Shown here in pieces: positions 1 through 8,516 of a DNA stretch of 64,000 nucleotides (positions are counted from its first letter, which is position 1; each line of letters starts with the position of its first letter). A model generated the notes under the pieces. That model was given only the letters and a program-made list of their open reading frames with translations. It did not search any database and had not been told where the DNA came from. Location of the stretch: contig NZ_JBIGIB010000004.1 in NCBI RefSeq assembly GCF_043555935.1, forward strand, positions 310,001 through 374,000, read 5' to 3'. The position numbers were made by a program, and so were the translations under genes. The stretch is from Pelomonas baiyunensis. Its GTDB lineage: Bacteria; Pseudomonadota; Gammaproteobacteria; Burkholderiales; Burkholderiaceae_C.

Positions 1-1903
1 CATCCAGCGCGGCCCGCACCGCGGCGTGGAAGGGGGCGGCGGCGCGGTACTCCGGGCTGCGGTAAGTGGACATGCGCGTGCCCGGCGGCACCGCCACCCA
101 GCCCTGTTGCCGGGCCACGGCCTGCAGGTAGGGGCGCGAGGTGGCCCAGGTGATGAAGTCGTGCGCCTCGCTGCGGTGCGGTGACGACTGCGGCACCGCC
201 AACGACCAGCTCCACAACCAGGCCGCACCGCGGTCCGTGCGCGCCCGGGGCGCCGCGGCCACCGCCACCCGCCCGGCCACCTGCGAGCGCTTGGCATCGA
301 ACAGCGTGCCCGCCGCCACGGTGGCGTCCACCCAAATGGCGCAGCGGCCAGCCGCGAACAAGCGCAGGTTTTCGTTGTAGCTGTTGAGCTCGGGCTGCGG
401 CGGGCCGTAGCGGCCCAGCAGGTTCACGTACTGGGTGACGGCGGCCTCCCACGCGGGCGAGGTGAGTTCGGCCCGCCAGCGCTCGTCAAACCAGCGGCCG
501 CCCTGGGCGTTGACCAGGGTGCTCACCAGCGTCATGTTCTCGCCCCAGCCCGGGCGGCCACGCAGGCAGATGCCGTACAGGCTGTCGTCCGGCCGGTGCA
601 GGCGCTGCGCGGCCTGGGCCACCTCGTCCCACGTGGGCTGGGCGGGCAGGCTCAGGCCGGCGGCCTCGAACAGGTCGGCCCGGTAGTAGGTGACCGAACT
701 CTCGGCGTAGAACGGCAGTGCATGCAGCTGCCCGGCGTGCGTGAGGCCGGCGCGCACGCTGGGGAAGAGGTCATCCACCTCGTAGCTGGCCGGCAGGGCG
801 GTCAGCGGCGCCAGCCAGCCGCGGCGGGCCCAGATCGGCACCTCGTAGGCACCGAGGGTGACGATGTCGAACTGCCCGTCGTTGATCGCCAGGTCGCTCA
901 GCAGCCGGGTGCGCAGCGTGCCCTCGTCCATCACGCGCCACTGCAGCTTGACCTTGGGGTGCCGGGCTTCGTACTCGCGCGACAGCTGGCGCATGACCAG
1001 CATGTCGGCGTTGTTGACGGTGCCGATGGTCAGCCACTTCTCGCCCTTGGCCGCCACCGGACGCGGCTGCAGGCCGTGGCGCGCCAGGATGCGGTCCAGG
1101 CCCCCATTCGCGCGCAACTGGGCCAGGCCCGCGTTGAAGGCCGCCAACTGTTGGCGCCCCTGCGGCTTGCGGGTGTTGAACAGCACGTGCAGCGGCCGCG
1201 CCAGCTGGGCGCCGGGCACGAACTCCAGCTTGCCGATGAGGTGCGGCCGGCGGCCGGTGACGAGATCAGCGGCGGTGTATTTGTCGATCAGCACCAGCTG
1301 CACGCGGTCGCGGTCCAGCTTGTCGAGGTTTTGCAGGTCGTCGGTGGCGCTGTCGGCGGCCGGGGCCAGCGGCTCGCCCAGCCCGCCGCGCACCACGCCC
1401 ACCGTGGCGCCGCGCTGGCGCAGCGCCTGCAGCAGGCCGATCAGGTCCGGCGCGGCCGGCAAAGCTCCGCCGGGCAGCACGGTGGCCGATTTCTTCAGCA
1501 GGCCCAGCGTGTCGCCGGGGAAGGGGTCGGACGCCACCAGGCCCTCGGCCGGCGCAGCGTCCGCTTCCGAGGCCGGCAGCAGGCCATCCACGTCGCCCTG
1601 GCGCAGCACCGCCCCGCCCCGCGCCGCCGGGTAGAACTGCAAGCGCACCGTGTAGCCCTGCAAGCGGAAGGCCTCGGCCACGAGGTCTGCCACATAGCCC
1701 TGGTTGACCAAGGCCTCGCCCAGGTAGGGCACGCGCTCGCTGGCAGCCAGCGTGACGCTGCGCGGCACCGGCGCCTGGGCCTGTGCGGCGGCCAAGGCCC
1801 CGGCCAGGCCCACCATGGCCCCCACCCCCAGCACCCACCCGCCCAGCCAGGCGCCGCCGCACCGGACGGCTGTTCGAAATCCCACCGTCCAGAACCCCAG
1901 CAT
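1..1903 (-). CDS. Two-domain periplasmic solute-binding protein (partial, C-terminus cut by window start)
   Basis: Reading from an ATG at 1903, the frame stays open to base 1 (634 residues, no stop), so the C-terminus lies outside. Residues 1 to about 43 form a signal peptide ending near AAAQAQA. Residues about 45-285 look like a family 3 (amino-acid type) binding domain (VTLAASERVPYLGEALVN; later LEFVPGAQLARPLHVLFNT). From about residue 290 (TIGTVNNADMLVMRQLSREY) a second, family 1 binding domain begins. Its segment YGICLRGRPGWGENM resembles sorbitol/mannitol-binding proteins of the SmoE type. Each domain type is normally a separate protein. No permease or ATPase gene lies on the visible side. 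The protein could serve an ABC importer or be the sensor part of a longer polypeptide. The domain calls are firm; the substrate is unknown. Confidence 0.8.
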   Translation of the reverse strand, partial: MLGFWTVGFRTAVRCGGAWLGGWVLGVGAMVGLAGALAAAQAQAPVPRSVTLAASERVPYLGEALVNQGYVADLVAEAFRLQGYTVRLQFYPAARGGAVLRQGDVDGLLPASEADAAPAEGLVASDPFPGDTLGLLKKSATVLPGGALPAAPDLIGLLQALRQRGATVGVVRGGLGEPLAPAADSATDDLQNLDKLDRDRVQLVLIDKYTAADLVTGRRPHLIGKLEFVPGAQLARPLHVLFNTRKPQGRQQLAAFNAGLAQLRANGGLDRILARHGLQPRPVAAKGEKWLTIGTVNNADMLVMRQLSREYEARHPKVKLQWRVMDEGTLRTRLLSDLAINDGQFDIVTLGAYEVPIWARRGWLAPLTALPASYEVDDLFPSVRAGLTHAGQLHALPFYAESSVTYYRADLFEAAGLSLPAQPTWDEVAQAAQRLHRPDDSLYGICLRGRPGWGENMTLVSTLVNAQGGRWFDERWRAELTSPAWEAAVTQYVNLLGRYGPPQPELNSYNENLRLFAAGRCAIWVDATVAAGTLFDAKRSQVAGRVAVAAAPRARTDRGAAWLWSWSLAVPQSSPHRSEAHDFITWATSRPYLQAVARQQGWVAVPPGTRMSTYRSPEYRAAAPFHAAVRAALD

Positions 1904-2067
1904 GCGTGATTGGTCAAGAAGTGACTTGTTGTAAGCGGGCCAGTGTCTCAAGCGCGGTGCGCGCTTGGCAATCGAGCAAGCCCGGGGGTCTTGCGCGGGC
2001 TGGCATGCTTGAGGTTTTGCACCTGACCCGGCCCTGCCCTCCGCAAGCCCTCCGCAAGCCGTTCCCC

Positions 2068-2751
2068 ATGCAGTCCGCCATGCCGCGCCACGCCCCCACA
2101 CCCGACCGCCCGCAAACCTTCGGTGAAGAACTCGCCAACGCCCTCAGCCACGGGCTGGGCGCCGCGCTGGCCATCGCAGCGCTGCCCATCCTGGTGGTGC
2201 GGGCGCTGGGCCATGGCGGCGCGGCCGACGTGGCGGCGGCCGCCATCTTCGCGGCCAGCGCCATCCTGCTGTACGGCATCTCCACGCTCTATCACGCGCT
2301 GCCAGCCTCGCTGGCCCAAGGCCGCGTCAAAGCCTGGCTGATGCGGCTGGACCATGCCGCCATCTACGTGTTCATTGCCGGCAGCTACACACCCTTCACG
2401 CTGGGCGTGCTGCACACCGGCCCGGGCCTGACGCTGCTGGTGGCGGTGTGGGCCGCGGCGGCCTTCGGCGTGACCATCAAGCTGCTGAACCGGCTGCGGC
2501 ACCCGGTGGTGTCCACCCTGCTGTACCTGGCCATGGGCTGGGTGGTGGTGTTCGCCATCGGCCCGTTGGTCGAGCGCATGCCGGCGGCGGGCCTGGCGCT
2601 GCTGGTGGCCGGCGGCCTGAGCTACACCGTGGGCGCCGTGGTGTTCCTGCTGGACAACCGGGTGCGCTACGCCCACTTCGTGTGGCACCTGTTCGTGCTG
2701 GGTGGCAGCGTGTGCCATTTCTTCGCCGCCCTCTTCTACGCCTACGTCTGA
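2068..2751 (+). CDS. trhA: TrhA/hemolysin III family (PAQR) membrane protein
   Basis: A 227-residue protein dominated by seven hydrophobic segments. It carries the family signatures: an N-terminal GEELANALSHGLGA, then YGISTLYHALP followed by a short polar stretch and RLDHAAIYVFIAGSYTPF, and near the end VRYAHFVWHLFVLGGSVCHFFA. The conserved Ser, His and Asp residues of PAQR proteins are present. Bacterial members are inner-membrane proteins linked to membrane fluidity homeostasis; the old name hemolysin III is probably misleading. I chose the ATG at 2068; an ATG at 2080 in the same frame is possible. The stop is followed after 4 bases by the lipocalin start, so the two are probably co-transcribed. 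Confidence 0.9.
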   Translation: MQSAMPRHAPTPDRPQTFGEELANALSHGLGAALAIAALPILVVRALGHGGAADVAAAAIFAASAILLYGISTLYHALPASLAQGRVKAWLMRLDHAAIYVFIAGSYTPFTLGVLHTGPGLTLLVAVWAAAAFGVTIKLLNRLRHPVVSTLLYLAMGWVVVFAIGPLVERMPAAGLALLVAGGLSYTVGAVVFLLDNRVRYAHFVWHLFVLGGSVCHFFAALFYAYV

Positions 2752-2755
2752 CACC

Positions 2756-3313
2756 ATGCGCCCCACCCTGCTCACCACTGCAGCCGCCACCGCCAGCCTG
2801 GTCCTGGGCCTGACGCTCGCCGCCCCGCCGGCCGCGCACGCCGCCGAGCCCGCGCCGCTGCCCACCGTGGCCAGCGTGGACCTGGCCCGCTACGCCGGCG
2901 CCTGGTACGAAATCGCGCTGCTGCCCAACCGCTTCCAGAAGCAATGCGTGGCCGACACCCAGGCCCGCTACCGGCAGGACGGCGCCCGTGTCGAGGTGCT
3001 GAACCGCTGCCGCAAGGCCGATGGCTCGGTGGACGACATCAAGGGCCACGCCAAGGTGGTGGAAGGCAGCGGCAACGCCAAGCTGCGCGTGACCTTCTTC
3101 TGGCCGTTCTACGGCGACTACTGGGTGCTGGCGCTGGACCCGGACTACCGCCAGGTGCTGGTGGGCGCGCCCAGCCGGCAGTACGCCTGGGTGCTGTCGC
3201 GAACGCCCCAGATGGACGAGGCCGCACTGCAAGCGCTGCTGGACCGCGCCGCCGCGCTGGGCTTTGACAAGGCGGCCTTCCGCCGCACGCCGCAGACCCA
3301 GCCGCTGGACTGA
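2756..3313 (+). CDS. blc: Bacterial lipocalin (Blc family)
   Basis: A 185-residue protein with a cleavable signal peptide (residues 1 to about 29, ending AAHAAEP). It carries the lipocalin motif GxW in VDLARYAGAWYEIALLPNRFQ. The later segments FFWPFYGDYWVLALDPDY and YAWVLSRTP are typical of Blc/apolipoprotein D-like outer-envelope lipocalins, which bind lysophospholipids or fatty acids. No lipobox Cys is visible, so it appears periplasmic rather than lipid-anchored as in E. coli Blc. It starts 4 bases after trhA, which suggests a shared role in membrane stress. It converges on the yedK-like gene with a 3-base gap. Confidence 0.93.
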   Translation: MRPTLLTTAAATASLVLGLTLAAPPAAHAAEPAPLPTVASVDLARYAGAWYEIALLPNRFQKQCVADTQARYRQDGARVEVLNRCRKADGSVDDIKGHAKVVEGSGNAKLRVTFFWPFYGDYWVLALDPDYRQVLVGAPSRQYAWVLSRTPQMDEAALQALLDRAAALGFDKAAFRRTPQTQPLD

Positions 3314-3316
3314 GCC

Positions 3317-4138
3317 TCAGCCGAAGAGGTCGCCGGTGGTGTCGGCCGGCGGCTCGTCTTGGGGCGGGGCGGGGGGCGGCGCGCTGCGTGTGCGGCGGGC
3401 CTTCAACGCCCGGGCCTTGGGGTCGCGGGCCGCGGCCTGCCAGTCGTCGGCGAACAGGTCGCTGGACGCCGCCCAGCTGGCCGGCTCGGCCAGCGGTTTC
3501 CAGGCCGCGGGGTCAGGCTCGGCCCGCAGCAGCTCGGCCGGCAGCGGGCGAATCAGCGCCAGCGCCTGGGCCGCACTGCCGTGCAGCCACACGTCCTGCT
3601 CGGCCGGTTGCAGGATGACCGGCATGCGTTTTTCATCATTGGGCGGGTGCATGCGGCCGAACACGCCATGGCCGTCGGCATTCACCGTGAGCATGGTGAA
3701 GGACAGCACCTCCTGCCCGTCCCGGTCATGCCACACGCCCCACAGGCCTGCCACGGCCAGCGGGTCGCCGTTGCTGCGCACGATGGCCCAGCGCACCGGG
3801 TCGCCGGTTTCCCAGCAGTTCTCGAACAGCACCTCCACCGGAATCACGCAACGCCGCGCCTCGAACCACGCCTGCCGAAAGCTCGGTTTGCTGCGCATGG
3901 TTTCGCTGCGGCAGTTGTAGGTGCGCCGGCCGAAGGCCAGGTTGGGCGCCCACTCGGGCAGCAGGCCATAGCGCCCCACATGGCAGGCCACGGCGTCGCG
4001 CTGGTCGGCCCGCACGATGAAGGGCGCGGCACGCCCGGCGTAGGTCAGCTCCGGCGGCTCGGCGTCATCCGGCCGGGCCACACCGAAGTGGGCCAGCAAG
4101 CGGTCTTGCAGGGTGACGGGCTTGTAGTTGCTGCACAT
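3317..4138 (-). CDS. yedK: SOS response-associated peptidase (SRAP/YedK/HMCES family)
   Basis: A 273-residue protein that begins Met-Cys; Cys2 is the nucleophile that SRAP proteins use to crosslink to abasic sites in single-stranded DNA. The conserved Asn lies in YNCRSETM (about residue 75), the active-site Glu in CVIPVEVLFEN (about 115), and the His in RMHPPNDEKRMPVIL (about 170). The usual GFYEW segment around the Glu is replaced by VEVLFEN, which is divergent. The last 40 or so residues are a low-complexity, Arg/Pro-rich tail. Family knowledge: SRAP proteins shield abasic sites during replication. The gene stands alone; a ten-G tract lies just upstream of its start. Confidence 0.92.
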   Translation of the reverse strand: MCSNYKPVTLQDRLLAHFGVARPDDAEPPELTYAGRAAPFIVRADQRDAVACHVGRYGLLPEWAPNLAFGRRTYNCRSETMRSKPSFRQAWFEARRCVIPVEVLFENCWETGDPVRWAIVRSNGDPLAVAGLWGVWHDRDGQEVLSFTMLTVNADGHGVFGRMHPPNDEKRMPVILQPAEQDVWLHGSAAQALALIRPLPAELLRAEPDPAAWKPLAEPASWAASSDLFADDWQAAARDPKARALKARRTRSAPPPAPPQDEPPADTTGDLFG

Positions 4139-4155
4139 GAACAGGGCGCCCCAGC

Positions 4156-4165
4156 GGGGGGGGGG
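4156..4165. repeat. Homopolymeric G tract (10 G on the + strand)
   Basis: Ten consecutive G lie between the yedK start and the stop of the GGDEF-EAL gene. On the strand of yedK this is a C tract 18-27 bases upstream of the start codon, close to the expected promoter/RBS zone. Tracts of this length are prone to slippage, so the spacing could vary between cells. It is equally possible that this is an assembly-sensitive homopolymer. Confidence 0.6.
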
Positions 4166-4185
4166 CGGCGACGGTCAGGCCGCCA

Positions 4186-7100
4186 TCATGACGCCATGCA
4201 GGGGGTGAGCGGTTCGGGCCGCGCGATGTGGAAGCCCTGCGCGTAGTCAAAGCCCAGGTCGCGCACGCGGTTCAGCACTGCGGGCTCGTCCACGAACTCG
4301 GCCACCGTCTGCACGCCCAGCACGCGCGCCACCTCCAGGAAGCCCCGCACCGAGGCGTCATCCAGCGGGTCGCGCAGCATGCCCTTGATGAACTGGCCGT
4401 CCACCTTGATGAGGTCCACCTTCAGCGAGCGCAGGTAGCCGAAGTGCGAGGCGCCCGCGCCGAAGTCGTCCACCGCCACGCGGGCGCCGCATTCGCGCAC
4501 GCGGTCCACGAACAAGGCCAGCTCGCCGAGGTTGGCCAGCGCCACGGTTTCGGTGATCTCGAAGCACAGCGCCTCGCAGGTGGCCTCGCCGGCCTGCTCC
4601 AGCAGGCGCACGATGTCGGCCCGGAACGTGGCGTCGGCCAGCGACTGCGCCGACAGGTTCACGTGCAGGCTGGCCAGCCCGCAGCCGGTGCCGTGGGCGT
4701 CCAGCCAGGCCAGCGCCTCGCGCACCACCCAGCGGTCCAGGCGCGGCGCCAGGCCGAAGCGCTCGGTGGCCGGCATGAAGCTGCCGGGCAGCGTGAGGCT
4801 GCCGTCGGGCTGGCGCATGCGCACCAGGGCTTCGAGGTGCAGGCCCTCGGGTTGCGCGCCGAGCGGCTGCAGCCGCTGCCCGAACAGCACCATGCGGTCT
4901 TCGTCCAGCGCCTGGGCCAGCCGCGTGGCCCACTGCATGTCGCCGCTGCGCTCCAGGATCATGCGGTCGGACTCGTACCAGGTGTGCACGCGGTTGCGGC
5001 CCGCCTCCTTGGCGGCGTAGCAGGCGGCATCGGCCGCCTTCAGCAGGTCCGACAGGTCCGGCCAGCGCGCGTCCACCTGCACCAGGCCGATGCTGGCGCC
5101 GATGCGAAAGCGCCGGCCGTCGTGCACGAAGCGGAAGGCGTCCATGCGGTCGCAAATCTGCTGTGCCACGCGCAGCGCCTGCTCGCGGGTGCACTGCTCC
5201 ATCAGGGCGGCGAACTCATCGCCACCCAGCCGCGCCAGCGTGTCACGCGAGCGCACCACGCCGCCGATCAGCTGTGCCACCTGCTTGAGCAGCAGGTCGC
5301 CCACCGGGTGGCCGCAGGCGTCGTTGACGAGCTTGAACTGGTCCAGGTCGATGAACAGCAGCGTGTGGCACACCGGCTCGTGGCGGGTCTGCTCCAGCGC
5401 GCGGCGCAGCCGGGCTTCGAACTCCTGCCGGTTCACGAGGCCGGTGAGCGCGTCGTGCTTGGCGCGGTAGGTCATCTCCGAGCTGAGCCGGCGCTGCTCG
5501 GTCACGTCATGGAACACCAGCACCGCCCCCAGCAGGCGCCCCTGCGCGTTGCGGATGGGGGCGGCCGAGTCTTCGATGCCGAAGCGTTCGCCCTGCCGGC
5601 CGTGCAGCACCGCCAACGGGTGCGACGGCCCAGCCTCGGCGCCCGCCAGGCAGGCCTCCACCGGCGAGGCCACCAACGCGTGCGTCTCTTCGCTGCGCAG
5701 CACGAACACCTCAGACAACGGCCGGCCCAAGGCCTCGGCGGCGGTCCAGCCGGTCTTGCGCTCGGCGGCGGGGTTGAGCCAGGTGACGCAGCCGGCGGCG
5801 TCGGTGGTGATCACGCCGTCGGCAATCGACTTGAGCGTCACCCGCATCAGCTCATGCTGCTCGGCCAGCTCCGCGCCCAGTTCCTGCAGTTCGGTGTTGT
5901 CCCAGGTGGCGCCCAGCAGCCCGGCGATCCGGCCGCGCGCATCCAGCCGCGCCCGCGCCATGGAGTGCATGTGGCGCACCGAGCCGTCCTGACGCAGCAC
6001 GCGGAAATGCATGTCGTAGCCCCGGTGGCCGGCCAGCACCTCCTGCAACTCGGCCTGCACGCGCGGGCGGTCGTCCGGGTGCAGCAGGGCCAGCCACTCG
6101 GTGTATTCCAGCCGGGCCGTGTCCTCCGGCAAGCCGTACAGGCCGAACAGACCGCGCTGCCAGCTCAGCGTGTTGCGCGCCAGGTCGTACTCCCACAGGC
6201 CCACGGCGCCGCCCTCCAGCGCAAGTTCCATGCGGCGATGGGCCTGCAAGGCCGCCTCGCGGTCGCGCACCTGCTCGGAAAAATCCAGGTGCGTGCCGAA
6301 CGCCCACTCCGGGGCGCCGTCAGCACTGCGGGTCAGCACCCGGCCCACGGCCAGCACCGACACCCAGTGCCCCGCCTTGTGGCGCATGCGGAACTCGCAG
6401 CGGTACTGCGGCGTCTCGCCACTCAGGTGGCGCTGCACGGCCGCCTGGGCTTGGGGCAGATCGTCGGGGTCCACCAGGCGCTGCCAGGTCTGCAGGGACA
6501 GCGGCTCCAGCTCCTCCAGCCGGTAGCCCAGGATGTCCGCCCAGCGTTCGTTGATGCGCATGGCGCCGCTGGGCACATGCCACTCCCAGGTGCCCACGCC
6601 GGTGCTCTCAATCACCGACGCCAGGTACTGCCGCTCGTCCAGCAGGCGCTCCTGCTGTGTGCGGGCTTCGGTCACGTCTTCGGCCAGGCCCACAAAGCCG
6701 GTCATGCGGCCCTGGGCGTCGAATTGCGGGGCCGAGCGGCTGCGCACCGCGCGCACGGTGCCGTCGGTGCGGCGCACCGTCATCACCTCGTCGAAGAGGC
6801 CCCGGCTCTGCACCGCTTGCTCCCAAGCCCGGCCCAAGCGCGCCAGCTCCGCCGCCTCGACGGACTGCATCCAGCCCAGGCCCAGGCTGCGCTCCAGCGT
6901 CAGGCCATGGATCTCCTGCCAGCACGGGTTGGTGTAGGTGCAGTCGCCATGCGCGTCGCCGGCGAACAAGCCCACGGGTGACAGCTCCGCCAGCGCCCGG
7001 TAGCGGGCCTCGCTCTTGGCCAGCGTGTGGGCATCGCGGCGCAGGTCCAGCAGCGCGGCCGCGGCCGTGGCCAGTTGGGCCAGCGCCTCGCGCTGGGTGG

Positions 7101-7521
7101 CCGTGAGGTGGCGCGGCACGCGGTCGATCACGCACACCGTGCCCACCGCCGCCCCGCCCGCCAGCCGCACCGGCGCGCCGGCATAAAAGCGGATGCCGGG
7201 CTCGCCGGTGACGAGCGGGTTGCCCGCAAAGCGCGGGTCCAGCAGCGCGTCAGCCACCTCGAACACCTCAGTCCCCAGGATGGTGTGGGCGCAAAACGCC
7301 TGCTCCCGCGGGGTTTCGTCGGCCGTCAGCCCCACGCGCGCCTTGAACCACTGGCGCTGGCCGTCCACCAGACTCACCAGCGCAATCGGCACGCCGCACA
7401 GGGCGGCGGCGGCGGCGGTCAGCGCGTCAAACGCCGCCTCGGCCGGTGTGTCCAGCACCCCCAATTGGTGCAAGGCAGCCAGGCGAGCGGCTTCGTCAGG
7501 CGGCAGGGCCGCAGGGATCAT
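4186..7521 (-). CDS. GAF-PAS(x4)-GGDEF-EAL cyclic-di-GMP turnover protein
   Basis: An 1111-residue cytoplasmic protein with no membrane segment. Domain order: GAF (about 15-165), four PAS/PAC repeats (about 170-690), GGDEF (about 700-860) and EAL (about 880-1105). The cyclase site RLGGDEF is intact, and RSRD five residues before it matches the inhibitory I-site. The EAL residues expected for phosphodiesterase activity are all visible: LEALVRM, LHVNLSAQ, FEITETVA, VAVDDFGAG, LIKVDGQFIK, QTVAEF and YAQGFHIARP. Both activities are therefore plausible, tuned by the five sensory domains. The start at 7521 is supported by GGAGA 8-9 bases upstream. No operon partner. The ligands of the GAF and PAS domains cannot be read from sequence. 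Confidence 0.95.
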   Translation of the reverse strand: MIPAALPPDEAARLAALHQLGVLDTPAEAAFDALTAAAAALCGVPIALVSLVDGQRQWFKARVGLTADETPREQAFCAHTILGTEVFEVADALLDPRFAGNPLVTGEPGIRFYAGAPVRLAGGAAVGTVCVIDRVPRHLTATQREALAQLATAAAALLDLRRDAHTLAKSEARYRALAELSPVGLFAGDAHGDCTYTNPCWQEIHGLTLERSLGLGWMQSVEAAELARLGRAWEQAVQSRGLFDEVMTVRRTDGTVRAVRSRSAPQFDAQGRMTGFVGLAEDVTEARTQQERLLDERQYLASVIESTGVGTWEWHVPSGAMRINERWADILGYRLEELEPLSLQTWQRLVDPDDLPQAQAAVQRHLSGETPQYRCEFRMRHKAGHWVSVLAVGRVLTRSADGAPEWAFGTHLDFSEQVRDREAALQAHRRMELALEGGAVGLWEYDLARNTLSWQRGLFGLYGLPEDTARLEYTEWLALLHPDDRPRVQAELQEVLAGHRGYDMHFRVLRQDGSVRHMHSMARARLDARGRIAGLLGATWDNTELQELGAELAEQHELMRVTLKSIADGVITTDAAGCVTWLNPAAERKTGWTAAEALGRPLSEVFVLRSEETHALVASPVEACLAGAEAGPSHPLAVLHGRQGERFGIEDSAAPIRNAQGRLLGAVLVFHDVTEQRRLSSEMTYRAKHDALTGLVNRQEFEARLRRALEQTRHEPVCHTLLFIDLDQFKLVNDACGHPVGDLLLKQVAQLIGGVVRSRDTLARLGGDEFAALMEQCTREQALRVAQQICDRMDAFRFVHDGRRFRIGASIGLVQVDARWPDLSDLLKAADAACYAAKEAGRNRVHTWYESDRMILERSGDMQWATRLAQALDEDRMVLFGQRLQPLGAQPEGLHLEALVRMRQPDGSLTLPGSFMPATERFGLAPRLDRWVVREALAWLDAHGTGCGLASLHVNLSAQSLADATFRADIVRLLEQAGEATCEALCFEITETVALANLGELALFVDRVRECGARVAVDDFGAGASHFGYLRSLKVDLIKVDGQFIKGMLRDPLDDASVRGFLEVARVLGVQTVAEFVDEPAVLNRVRDLGFDYAQGFHIARPEPLTPCMAS

Positions 7522-7725
7522 GTCTGTCTCCGGAGCCGGTCGCTGCGTGGCGCCGGCTTTGCTGTGATGCCGGTCCCAACCGGTTCAGACCAATCTACAA
7601 CGTTTGCACGCGCGCAGGCTCTCCCCGAACTGCAGGCTTCCCCGCACTCCGTGCGCAATCGTCACGCAAATCGCGCTTCATGCAGGGGCCACAGGCCACG
7701 CGGGCCGCCCGCCAGCACCCGGGGC

Positions 7726-7756
7726 TTGACACGGCTGGTACATTAACGGGGATAGA
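7726..7756 (+). promoter_or_regulatory. Candidate sigma-70 promoter of cspA
   Basis: A perfect TTGACA at 7726-7731 is followed after 19 bases by GATAGA (7751-7756), a weak -10 with a long spacer. A start near 7763 would give cspA a leader of about 170 bases, as is usual for cold-shock mRNAs. The -35 is clear; the -10 is uncertain. Confidence 0.4.
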
Positions 7757-7875
7757 TTCGCGCAAGACCGTTTTCTCAAAGTCTTCTCTGCAGCCCCGCT
7801 GGCCACCCCCTGGCCCTTTCTCGCGAGCGGCTCGCTTCAGCCAATTCCCCGGCAAGTGCTCTTGAGTGTTTCTGT

Positions 7876-7901
7876 CCCCGCACAGCAGGTCGCTGGCGGG
7901 G
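7876..7901 (+). promoter_or_regulatory. Hairpin in the cspA leader
   Basis: CCCCGC (7876-7881) and GCGGGG (7896-7901) can pair across a 14-base loop, ending about 34 bases before the cspA start. Structured leaders act as temperature-responsive elements in cold-shock mRNAs; here that role is inferred only. Confidence 0.3.
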
Positions 7902-7934
7902 TACTTGTCCATTTCAGTTTTCAAAGGAAACACC

Positions 7935-8147
7935 ATGACAACACAAACCGGAACCGTGAAGTGGTTCGACGACGGCAAGGGCTTTGGCTTCATCACGCCG
8001 GACGCTGGAGGCAAGGACCTGTTCGCCCACCACAGCGAAATCAAGAACGGCGGCGGCTTCCGCTCGCTGGCCGAAGGCGCCAAGGTTTCGTTCGAAACCA
8101 CCCAAGGTGCCAAGGGCCCGCAGGCCTCGAACATCCGCACGCTGTAA
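7935..8147 (+). CDS. cspA: Cold-shock protein (CspA family)
   Basis: A 70-residue single cold-shock domain. The RNA-binding motifs are KGFGFI (residues about 14-19, RNP1) and DLFAHHSEI (RNP2, with AHH where VHF or VHY is common). It binds single-stranded RNA and DNA as a chaperone in the cytoplasm. The ATG at 7935 is preceded by AAAGGA at a good distance and starts the standard MTTQTGTVKWF; an upstream in-frame ATG at 7866 would add an atypical 23 residues. Two further small genes (8222 and infA at 8517) follow on the same strand, forming a translation/cold-adaptation group. Confidence 0.97.
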   Translation: MTTQTGTVKWFDDGKGFGFITPDAGGKDLFAHHSEIKNGGGFRSLAEGAKVSFETTQGAKGPQASNIRTL

Positions 8148-8221
8148 GGCGCGCACCCAGGCGCTTCCGGCGTCCGGATTCCCTCAAGAAGAATAAGAAC
8201 TTGAACAATAAGAACAACGAA

Positions 8222-8428
8222 ATGAACATCACGGTGGGACGATTTCTCGTCTCGCCCATGTACCAGGCCCGCGCAGGCGGCGGTTTCGACGCCCTGGTGT
8301 CGATTCGCTCCGGTCGCGGCATGGCCAGCGTGGACCGCCTCATGCGATTCACGCCCCAGTTCATCAGCCCGAGCGCCGCACTGTGCTACGCCCAGGTTGA
8401 AGGCCTCGCCTGGGCGCGCTGCCATTGA
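8222..8428 (+). CDS. Small conserved-looking protein downstream of cspA
   Basis: A 68-residue ORF starting with ATG 74 bases after cspA; the stretch before it is unusually A-rich for this genome. Its core SIRSGRGMASVDRLMRF and the end ALCYAQVEGLAWA resemble, from memory, small unnamed proteins next to cspA in other Burkholderiales. No catalytic motif, signal peptide or membrane segment is visible; it is basic and could bind RNA, but that is a guess. It lies between cspA and infA in the same orientation. Confidence 0.6.
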   Translation: MNITVGRFLVSPMYQARAGGGFDALVSIRSGRGMASVDRLMRFTPQFISPSAALCYAQVEGLAWARCH

Positions 8429-8516
8429 GCAGCGCCTGCGGTCAGCGGCCGCACCTCGTGCCGGCAGGGCCTCGTGCCTTGCCGCCGTCTCAACATTTGC
8501 AAACGGAGCCCCACAC

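Larger units (their letters stand above)
7522..7934. other. Divergent intergenic region (GGDEF-EAL gene / cspA)
   Basis: A 413-base region between two divergent starts. It holds the RBS of the GGDEF-EAL gene at its left end, a candidate promoter and long leader for cspA on the right, and a leader hairpin, listed separately. No ORF in it has family resemblance. Confidence 0.6.

Noticed and set aside
1868..1890. GTTCGAAATCC resembling a tRNA T-loop
   Set aside because: No acceptor or anticodon stems fit around it, and it lies in the signal-peptide coding region.
596..1909. A 437-codon + strand frame opposite the two-domain binding protein
   Set aside because: The minus frame encodes clear binding-protein motifs over its full length, while the + frame is composition noise.
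4228..6981. A 917-codon open frame on the + strand opposite the GGDEF-EAL gene
   Set aside because: It is antisense to a gene with intact catalytic motifs, is His/Gln/Ala/Arg-rich without domains, and reflects the lack of stops at high GC.
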